This document shows positions 1-10,200 of a DNA stretch of 64,000 bases, one piece after another. Origin of the DNA: Ctena decussata. Its lineage: Eukaryota > Mollusca > Bivalvia > Lucinida > Lucinidae. Position numbers and translations under genes: made by a program. Below the pieces are notes generated by a model. That model worked only from the letters and a program-made list of their open reading frames with translations, was not told the origin of the DNA and made no database searches. Position 1 is the stretch's first letter; each line of letters starts with the position of its first letter. The stretch is taken from contig OZ022501.1 in the NCBI GenBank assembly GCA_963989385.1, positions 23,088,102-23,152,101 on the forward strand, in the 5' to 3' direction.

Positions 1-81
1 AAAATCCGTCACAAGGGTCACTGTTCGGCATCACGAGGCTTGCCGAGTGATGCCGAACAGTGATCCCGAGTGACGGATTTT
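1..81. repeat. 81-bp near-perfect palindrome
   Basis: AAAATCCGTCAC at the left edge pairs with GTGACGGATTTTT at 69-81, and CTGTTCGGCATCAC pairs with GTGATGCCGAACAG, around a short loop near 36-44. It may be a small MITE or one end of an element cut by the window edge. Confidence 0.6.
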
Positions 82-264
82 TCTATCCGCACCTCACACC
101 CATGGTAGATCCTTTTTCTTGCACACCACGTTTTGTTTTAACTTCAGAACCTCTTAAAATGCGTAATACTAGTGCTTGAGAGGTTTAAATTTGATTTTGA
201 AAGAAGGCGCCGCTTTCAACGACCGCCATTCGGCTCTTTACGTCAACGACTGGCGTGCATAAAC

Positions 265-295
265 TGACGTCATTTTTACCGTCTTCGTGACGTCA
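265..295 (+). promoter_or_regulatory. Pair of CRE palindromes
   Basis: Two perfect TGACGTCA sites (265-272 and 288-295), start-to-start spacing 23 bp, about 840 bp upstream of the ORC1 ATG. Such sites bind CREB/ATF proteins. Related CGTCA half-sites lie at about 239 and 310. They may belong to ORC1, to a divergent gene off the left edge, or to a repeat. Confidence 0.35.
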
Positions 296-806
296 TCATC
301 TTAAATGCCAACGTCACTTGACGACGCAGGTACGTGAGCTCCTATACAACCAATGCATTGACAGCTCGTGATTTTTTTCCGGTCCTGGGTCAGAACACTA
401 GGGTAAGATGAGATTTTCTATCCCAGGTGAAAAGAATGGCATTTTCTATCCGGTGTGCAAGAAAATGTTCTCCACTTCATTCCATGGATTTGGGATGGCA
501 TTTAGTTGGTTTGCCCTCAAGGCGATAAATTCCGTTCAGTACGAGTAACACCCCAAGCTCTGGGGACATATACTGTAGCCCCGGACTGTAGCCATTGGAA
601 TGTTGATTATCTCATCCATTCCATTCCATGTTTTAAACTATGCCCCGCTATCTTATGTAGCATGAATATTTTACGTTTCTATGGCAGTTAAGAAATATTA
701 AATTCAAAACTATAATCATTAATTAATTAAAATCAAAGCTACAAAACAGTTAAAAGTGCCAAAATTTTTTATCAGCTCAGTAAAATGAAACAAGATCAAC
801 CATCTA

Positions 807-816
807 TATATAAAAG
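807..816 (+). promoter_or_regulatory. Possible TATA element
   Basis: TATATAAAAG in an AT-rich stretch 320 nt before the ORC1 ATG. It matches a TATA box, but AT-rich sequence yields such matches by chance and replication genes often lack a TATA box. Confidence 0.15.
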
Positions 817-1102
817 AAAAGCACATTTCTCATGTTTTCAGTTCGTGTCCTAATATGATATCTCTCAGCGGTAATGCTAGTGAGTAGTGATAAAACTTGA
901 TTCTAAAAATACGACAGTTACGCGATAGCTGGAGAAATACCATCCGCGGTGATGTTCGGTTTTCTTCGCTGGGGGTTTATAAAATGTCTGATTACTGGGT
1001 GTATGACCTCAAATCCTGTTGGTCATATATGATAAGACTAATACACGGGTGGCACGACTGTCGTGCCAACAGTGTCAGCAGTCAACACAAAACCAGCCTG
1101 AG

Positions 1103-1114
1103 TTTGGCGGCAAA
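1103..1114 (+). promoter_or_regulatory. E2F-like site before ORC1
   Basis: TTTGGCGGCAAA ends 19 nt before the start codon and differs at one base from the classic E2F site TTTGGCGGGAAA. Mammalian ORC1 is a known E2F target. Occupancy is inferred. Confidence 0.45.
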
Positions 1115-1133
1115 TTTCACGTTCACTGAAAAA

Positions 1134-1237
1134 ATGACAACACGGAACTGCGATAAACGCCAAAAAGGGAAAGAATTTCAGTGGATAGGCCATGAAACAA
1201 TAACAAATAGACAGTTACAAAATGAAAAACATTATCA
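1134..1237 (+). CDS. ORC1: ORC1 exon 1 (start codon)
   Basis: Encodes residues 1-34 plus two bases of codon 35. The segment [13 protein letters not shown] matches the conserved N-terminal Lys/Arg-x-x-Tyr/Phe-x-Trp-Val/Ile-Gly signature of animal ORC1, and the ATG at 1134 puts the Trp at residue 17 (16 in human). The ATG has A at -3. Two in-frame ATGs upstream (984, 1029) are not separated from it by a stop, so a longer N terminus is formally possible, but that extension resembles nothing. Donor CA|GTAAGT. Confidence 0.9.
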
Positions 1238-4200
1238 GTAAGTACCTTGACGGTCGCGAATTATTTTGGCAATAAACTGACTTGGACAGTGTATCGTCGA
1301 TATGACTGCCGTGGGTATCATATATTCGACAGCCCCATTATGAGATTTCTGTGGTCTAATTGATTCATGCTGTCATTTTAATTTTATATTTAGCGATTAA
1401 TTTAATATATAAATGTAAATACCATATTAAAATTCGGGTTGTGAGGTCAGTCCTCAATGGGGACACGCTTCTTACCACAGGCACTCTACGAAACATGTTA
1501 AATTTCTAAATATGATCAAATGTCAATCTATTTTCTACCACTATGTAAAATTTCAAGTCGATCGGTTGCGAAATAAGAGTTGCAATTCAGCCCGCTGCAT
1601 TCATAAAGAAGCTGAAGGTGGGACACTAAGCCATTCTGAGTTTGCTTTTACACTTTGGAGTCGCATGTTCTCACTCATAATATGCATTTCAAGCTAGATA
1701 CTTCCATATTATGAAACGATGACATATTTCTGCACTTACCTATAATCGAAGCATTTCATGACAGTGAAGGATAATGCAAAATTTACAACAAAATTCTGAA
1801 TCGGGATGAAAAACAGCAAATTGACGGAAGTGGTCAAATAAGCATGGCGGTCTGTCGGAAATCCCAATATTGCGAGTCTGTTGATTGGTCAACAACTGCG
1901 CAAGTTTAAATCCACGTGATTTGAAAACTTTGATGTCGACAGATTGGTTGCCATTATGGCAGGAGAGCTACGTCATCAGAGCACGCGACTGGAATTTCCG
2001 TGGAAAATACCTGATTTCATCACTTCCGTCAAGCTACAAAAAATCAAAATGGCCGTAGTGTCGCACCTTCTAGTTATATACAATCAGGGATACAGACTAA
2101 CTCATTTTTCATAGGAGCAAGCTGGGCCCCTAAAAACTGAAAACTAGTCGCCCAGCCAGAAATTTAGGGGCCCACATTTAAAACGTGAGAATCTTTTATT
2201 CAGAATCTGCGCGAGAATTGCACCGTTTCCGTAGGCTTTGTAGTAAACCATTCTTTCAATCGGGTGGGAAACCCTAGCGATGTATCGCCACATTACATTC
2301 AAAAAATGCATAACGGGCTAAGATTTTTAGCTGCCAAATCTGTCTGTCTGTCTATCTTACATTACGAGGAGGCGGCCATGTTGTTTTTCTCGATAGTGAG
2401 TAAAATCCAACACACAAGTATGACGGAACACCGAATATTCCTAGCAAATATCGGCGCGGAAGTTAGCAATACCCATTCAGGTGACGGATTTTACTCCAAG
2501 CCGAAAACATGCCAGACACTCGCCGACAGCTCACAATCGCAAACTGGGCGACTGTCTTTTTAATTTTAGTTGCCCAGCCGATTTTTTACTCGCAGTGGGC
2601 GAGTGGGCGACCGCTAGTCTGTATCCCTGACAATGCACTGGGCTTGAATTGCAGCTTTCTCATTTCGCATCCGATCATCTTGAAATTTTACAGAAAGGTA
2701 GAAAATAGATTGACATTTGATAAATGTTAGAAATTTAACAACTTTTTTGTGACATGCTTCTTACAGTCGGCAAAGGAAATTATTAAATTTGGTTGTTAAA
2801 GCGCCTACTACAAGCAAGGTGAAACTTCAGATTATTTCCTTGAGACATTACCAACTTCCAGTGTAATGTCTCCCTATATAGAACTACCAAGATACAAGCT
2901 CTTTATTACGAATTTTTGGCCCTCATAGGAGCACACATTGTGGTACAGAATGAGCAACCAAACAAATCAAGCAAAGAATTCCAAGTGACCGAATGTGAGC
3001 AAAATAAGAGATACAAAAATAAAAAAGCACATCTCTTAACAGATGATACAAGTACCATATATATGATACATTTAGGATAAACACATACTAGCCTCAAAGC
3101 AGTCTCAGACTCTCAGTGATACGATATATTAACCACATTAACAATTCCCCAAGATGTAGATCATTCACTACCAAGGCATGTCAGTGCAGTGGTACCATCA
3201 TAGAGACCCATAGCAGGTAGACTGGCAGTGTTCCCACTCAAATTTTAAACTGAGGGTTTTTATACCCCCTATCTATAAAATTTGTGGGTATGAAGTAAAA
3301 TTTACGGGTATGACTTTTTATCTCGAAAAAGTTATGGGCCGAAATGGACATGGGCCGAAATGGACATGGGCCGAAATGACCCGGAATCCTTGGTCCGCTT
3401 CTTTTGCAAACACTAAAGTGCCGATGTGTTTCCAATTGAAGCCTGAAAAAACGAAGAAAACGGCTGTCATGCCTTTTTTCCAGTCCACGTTTTATCCAGT
3501 ATTAATCATTTGATGGATTTCTTTCCAAATGAAAAATAGAAAGTGCCGTTTCCAAACAGAAACAGCGAAAATAAACGCAAAAATACGGACAAATTCTGTC
3601 GGCATTATGACAGTTCTAGTGCGCAACATGACCGCACATGTCATTAATATTCATGCAGCCGATTAGTGGTAGTGTTTTCCAATAATGAATTTGATTGGCC
3701 GTAGAACGGATGTGACGGACGTGAATGAAAGCATGGTATCTTACTACGGCCCGCATTTCAGATCAAAACAGCGACTTCTGACTCTCTTCTCCGCTACAAA
3801 AATCATCTGGCGTGGCAGGCTCGCAATAGAAAAATGATGATTTTTTTATATTTTTTTTTTGAGATAAACATATGCACGTTCTTGCCCCAAAATTTGTGCG
3901 TGATTAGAATGAGCTCTGCGTGATTCACGCACAATTCTACGTGAATGGGAACACTGATAAAGACCAAGGAAATCAGCCCAGAGGTTCACCAAGGGCTGAT
4001 GATATATCATGCCAATGTGCCGGGTCGCGTAGCGCAATCAGTAGGGCACCTGACTCATAAGTCAGAAGTTCTGGCAGGGTTTATGCTAAGGTCCAAACCC
4101 CAACTGGTTGGCAGGACCAGCATGCAGATAGTTAAACTGGTCCTGTCAGTGTTTCTACTGGTTTCGATTATAGAACTTTTGCAGTTAACATGAAAACTAG

Positions 4201-7200
4201 TTGGTCTGGAGGACCAGCTATTACAGAAATCAACTGGTCCTGCCTAAAAATCACTGGTCCTGGACCAACAGACAAGTGGTTAATAAAACCCCTGTTCTGG
4301 GTTTGATATCCGGTCTGGCCACATACTTTCGTTTCTCCTTCCCCTGATTCAAGAGGGACAGTTGTCAGTTACTGGCGAAAGTAAATGCACTTAGTACTGG
4401 TTAACCGCTTAGGAGGTCTAAGCCTGCCCAGGAATAGTGTGGTTAGGTTAACTGACCATCCCGACATGACCATAGTTGTTTACCGTGGACTTTAAACAAC
4501 AAATCAGTCAACTATATCGTGTCAACCTCATAAATTTTGTTGCAGCTTTTATAGTCGGTTCAAACGCTTTTATAGCTGGTTCAAAAGCTCATCAGATCCT
4601 ACATGTTACATGTACTTTTTGCCTATTCAGAAAGCTATTAGCACTGACTTATCCCCATACAGGAAATAAGCAGAAATGGACAGAAACAAATTTAATGAGG
4701 TATGCAGCATTTAAATTTTTTCCTGAAAAAATAAATGAAAATGATGAGTATAACCCGAATCCACAACCTAGTTATAAAGCCTACATGCTAATTAAGGATT
4801 TATGGCAGGGCTGTGGAAATACCATGCCCGACTTGTCCTACTTGTCCCATTTCACCCAGGACAAGTGAAAAATTTCATTGTACTTGTCCTGGGACAACTA
4901 TGAAGAAAGTATATGGTTTTCGTTTCAAGTACAACAACTGATTTTTTGTTTTAGGAAAATACTTAGCAAACAGTGTGGACCCAGATCAGACTGCTCCTGC
5001 AGGAGCAGTCTGATCAGGGCCCACATTGTTTGCCATTCCAATTTATACAGTTACCTTGAAAAAGTTTTATATGTTTAGAGGCCAGGAGAAAGATGTTTTG
5101 ATTTTTTTTTCAGACACTTAGTACAGAAAAGATGCCTTTATTCACATTTTAAGGCGTTGAGGCTATTTAAAATGAGAAATGAGATTTGTTAGATATAAAT
5201 GAGCTTTATGTTTGTGGCTGAATAAATCTTAAAATAATGCGTTTAACATATTTATGGTCTTGGACAAGTAATTTGTTTGGCGGACAAGTGGAGTTTCACT
5301 TTTTACTTGTCCCTGGACAAGTAAGAATTTTTTCTATTTCCACAGGCCTGATTTATGGTCTAAAGAACCAAGTACTACAGAAGTAAGCTAGTCCTGCCTC
5401 AAAGTCACTTGTCACAGACTAACTGCTAGGTGGTTAACTCATTGCATTCTGGGTATTTTTGTTGTCTGCTGAAATTGTCGTCTGCATCAAAAATCAAGAA
5501 TATTTTGACAATATTGGTCTAACTAACTCTTGTAGAAATTATGTCTAGGCAGCAGACAGTTTGGAACTCAGATCAGGCCCCACGTTTGTGGGGCCTGATC
5601 TGGATCCAAACTTTTTGCCCAGATACAAGGGTATCCGGAATGGAATGGGCCAGGGATCAAGCTAGGGGGCGATTTGGGCGAAATAATCGCCCTAGGGGCC
5701 GAAATTTCGCCCTAAATTGGGCTTAGGGAGAAGTGGGAGTCTCCCTAAAAAAAAAAAAAAAAAAAAAATTAGCTTGTTTGTGGAATGATTTGATGAAAAT
5801 TCTACCAAAAAAAAAAAAAAAAAAAAAAAAAAATATTTTTTTTTTTTTTTTTTTTTTTGGTAGAATTTTCATCAAATCATTCCACAAACAAGCTGTTATG
5901 ACAATTTAACCTATAAACCCACTGCAGCTTATTAATCTTTCAATTTAATGTTAATAGTATGCATAATAGCTATTTTTTCTTTAAAACTGAATGAAAAATG
6001 TCATAATCGCGCAATACCACTTCTCCCTTCACGGCTTCACTTCTCCCTATTTCAGCTGGAGGGAGAAGTCACTTCTCCCTAAACTTTGAGTCTAGCTTGA
6101 TCCCTGATGGGCTAATTAAATTTCTGGTCTACACTGTTTGTTTAACTCTTTAAGCACCAAAAAGCAGACAACAAAATTTATGTCTGCAGAAATTAAAAAA
6201 ATGCCTTGTCCAAGACATTTCATTTTGAGAATTCAAAGACTAGGGGGCAAACAGTGTAGATCAACGTGAGGCAGCTCGATATTAAGCCGCCTCAACAGGA
6301 TCTATGCTGTTGGCAAATTCTGCTTTTTTCGTCACTGGTGCTTAAAGAGTTAATCACATTGTCACAGGAATTCCGTAGAGCTTCAGATAAGACTGGCTTT
6401 TGAGGTTTATAATAAAGGGTCACAACATTTATTTTATTTGTTTATTCCCCTTATTATGCGAAGTTTTGTGTATGTTCTTTTTTTTCAGAGCATTCAGTTT
6501 TTGTGATACAACATACAGAGTAGATGACTACGTTCTGGTTTCCAGTGATATCAACGATACTGAAGATGTGGCTAAAGTCTGTCAGCTCAAAGATCTTATA
6601 GATAATGGTGAGTATTCTAGAGCTTTAGAATATTCAGCAGGTTTGGATGATAGTCAAAGATGATTTTTCATATGTCTCATAAAATCTTACCTTGTGCCTT
6701 CTCGTTAGAACTGCCATTTCAAGTTTGTTGTTTTGAGGGGTCACAACATAGGTTTTGATGGAGATTTGACGAGTTATCCATCTCTAATTTAGCACTCAGA
6801 CATTCTGCAATTATCCTGAACTGTTGCAGTCTGAAAATGGCTAAACAAATTTTAGGCCAAATGGCAATATAACAGTTTGATCAGGGACTACATAGTTCGC
6901 CCAGGTACTTTGGTTTTAATATACTCCGCCCAGTTGTCTCAAAGACATCATCAGATAATGGCTAACAAGATGTTAAAATTTCAAAAGCAATGTACGCAAA
7001 AGCACTATCATTTTTTGCTGAAATTTAGGAAAAGCTTCCCACATTTTTGCAGCAAAAATTTTTAAGACACTTAATTTTATGAGTACTAGAATACTTAGTG
7101 AATTTAAGTAATGACTTTGTTAAGCTAAAAATGCTTTAAACAACTGGGCTCAGGTCATTACCAGAGTGCAGATAAGATGAATCTTTGGAGATGGTTCTAA

Positions 7201-10200
7201 GATAATTTCTGTAAGTCTTGACAGAAACATATGTCATTTAAGCCCTGGAAGAAATAAGAAAATTTATCTTGTTTCATCTCCCCTATTGGCCCACCTTTTC
7301 TGGCGTCTGTTTGGTGGAGAAGGCAGAGTGCCTGTATAAAGCCACCAACCCTCCACGATCACTTGGTGTCTTCCCACACAAGAGGGAGGCAGACATTAGC
7401 AACATCAGTTGGAAACAAGTGATTTTACTTGACAAATAAAACATTATGATTAAGATTGGTTGAACTGTAATTCTGGGAAAATTTTTCTACATGTATGTAT
7501 GATGTGGCACAGAAATATAGAACCTCCTCCAATATTAAAATGTTTTCCCCTCTTTTGATGTGGCTCTTTGGTGTGATATCCATCATGGAGACTTATTGTA
7601 GCATATTTTGTCGCAGGTATAGCATAAAAAACAAAGAGCTCGTAAACTGATCTAGAGTTCCAGATAAGGAGGGTTTTTGAATTTAATACTCATAAAAAAA
7701 AAAAAAAATCTTATTTCTCAAAATATTTTGTGACCACTCAATAGAACTATCTCATTGAGAATGAAATAGGTTGTGAACCTTCTTTAGAACTGTCTCGTTG
7801 AGACAGTTCAAATGAGGGGTCACAACATATTTTCATTGAAAATATATTGTGACCCCTCATTAGAACTGTCTCCTCAATATAACTGTCTCCCTGACAGTTC
7901 AAATGAGGGGTCACAACATATTTTCATTGAGAAAAATTATCTTTTGCCCCTTCTAATCTGGCACTGTGTCAGTCAGTTGGAGTCGCTGTTGTTTATTGTA
8001 GGAAAAGAAAAATTAGCAAAGGTGAAGTATTACAGGAGGTATGCCTCATTACCAGAATTTACCAGAAGAAAATTGCCCAGAGAACCAAGCAAAAATGAGG
8101 TGTTTCTCAGTACAGACAGACGAGATCGTGATCCAGTTGATCTGTTACAGGTGATAGGGAAATGTCAGGTGGGTCTGCAAGGTATTACGCGGTGCTCCAG
8201 ATAAGAAGAGTTAAAAGGGGTAGTTTGGGGATAATTTTCCTTATTACTCCAGAAAAACATATGTTCTGACCCCTTGTTAGAACTGTCTTGCCGAGACGGT
8301 TCTAATGAGGGGTCACAACATATTTTTTGCTGAGAAATATTTTTAATAAGAAAAATTATCTTTGAATTATCCTCAATACCCACTTTTATCTGGCGCTGTG
8401 ATTACAGTCAAATCTGTCTTAAAGGCCTCTTCTGTTAAGAGGAAACCTTAGTTAAAAGGCAAAAATGTCATTGATGAACAATCTCAGTATGAATTCAAGT
8501 TGTATGTTAGAACAATGTTGTAAAAAGTCTCCACAGTGCAGAGCATATACTAGGGCTTTGCAGAGTGAAATGTCAATAGCCCTGCTATTTCCCGGCCCCA
8601 GCAGGGGCCGTGGTTGCAAATGACTGGTGCATTACAGGATATCTAGTACAAACTGCAGTGGCTCAGATAAGAGGATAATGGATAAATTAGGAGTTGTGGT
8701 AGCTCAGTGGATTAGGGGCTTGCATGCTAACACGGCCGCTTATCTCCGTCAGCACAACACCGTGTTGTGTATAGGAAAATGTGCAGGTGATTTCTGGTGG
8801 TTCTGCAGGCGATTCAAAATAAAGGTCACGAAACGTAGGTGTCTCGGTTTAAAAGGGATATATTCTTTTCCAGCGTAAAACAAAAGAAAAGGAAAATGTC
8901 ATGCAACCCTTCAATCGTTTTTGTCTCGCCTGCGAAGCAGAGGCGAGACTTAGGTATTGCTTTTCCGGTGTCGTCGTCGGTGTAAACTTTTGTCGAGTTT
9001 TTGCGTTTAGGTCATTTTCTCAGAAACTATAAGGCCTAGAGCCATGAAACTTGGTACATGCATACATCTGGAAGAGTAGATCTCAAAGCCATCATCAATA
9101 TTGAGCCTTGACCTACATTTTACGGTTGACTGACTTCGCAAGTTTTTGTTGAGTTTTTGCGTTAAGGTCATTTTCTCAGAAACTATAAGACCTAGAGCCA
9201 CAGTTTTTGTCTCGCCTGCGAAGCAGAGGCGAGACTTAGGTATTGCTTTTCCGGTGTCGGCGGCGGCGGCGTCGGCGGCGTAAACTTTTGTCGAGTTTTT
9301 GCGTTTAGGTCATTTTCTCAGAAACTATAAGGCCTAGAGCCATGAAACTTGGTACATGCATACATCTGGAAGAGTAGATCTCAAAGCCATCATCAATATT
9401 GAGCCTTGACCTACATTTTACGGTTGACTGACATCGCAAGTTTTTGTTGAGTTTTTGCGTTTAGGTCATTTTCTCAGAAACTATAAGACCTAGAGCCATG
9501 AAACTTGGTACATGCATACATCTGGAAGAGTAGATCTCAAAGCCATCATCAATATTGAGCCTTGACCTACATTTTACGGTTGACTGACTTCGCAAGTTTT
9601 TGTTGAGTTTTTGCGTTAAGGTCATTTTCTCAGAAACTATAAGACCTAGAGCCACAGTTTTTGTCTCGCCTGCGAAGCAGAGGCGAGACTTAGGTATTGC
9701 TTTTCCGGTGTCGGTGGCGGCGGCGTCGGCGGCGTAAACTTTTGTCGAGTTTTTGCGTTTAGGTCATTTTCTCAGAAACTATAAGGCCTAGAGCCATGAA
9801 ACTTGGTACATGCATACATCTGGAAGAGTAGATCTCAAAGCCATCATCAATATTGAGCCTTGACCTACATTTTACGGTTGACTGACATCGCAAGTTTTTG
9901 TTGAGTTTTTGCGTTTAGGTCATTTTCTCAGAAACTATAAGACCTAGAGCCATGAAACTTGGTTCATGCATACATCTGGAAGAGTAGATCTGAAAGCCAT
10001 CATCAATATTGAGTCTTGACCTACATTTTACGGTTGACTGATTTTGCAAGTTTTTGTCGAGTTTTTGCGTTTAGGTCATTTTCTCAGAAACTATAAGGCC
10101 TAGAGCCATGAAACTTGGTTCATGCATACATCTGGAAGAGTAGATCTCAAAGCCATCATCAATATTGAGTCTTGACCTACATTTTACGGTTGACTGACTT

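Larger units (their letters stand above)
82..1102. other. 5' flank of ORC1
   Basis: Non-coding. CTTGCACACC (118-127) and GGTGTGCAAG (461-470) are inverted copies bracketing the CRE pair, so part of this flank may itself be an old transposable element. No conserved coding exon is visible. Confidence 0.4.

Noticed and set aside
897..1133. N-terminal extension of ORC1 from an upstream start
   Set aside because: Open and in frame with ATGs at 984 and 1029, but the residues match nothing in ORC1 while the ATG at 1134 gives the conserved spacing to Trp17; kept only as an alternative.
4476..4868. 130-codon open frame
   Set aside because: Runs from a SINE tail through an old transposon into a hAT MITE; composite of unrelated repeats.
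8627..8878. Open frame with a tRNA-like stretch
   Set aside because: It lies in the arm of the giant inverted repeat and is matched by its complement at 13000; no protein features.
9007..9655. Two identical 64-codon minus-strand frames
   Set aside because: They are products of the tandem-repeat unit, not a gene pair.
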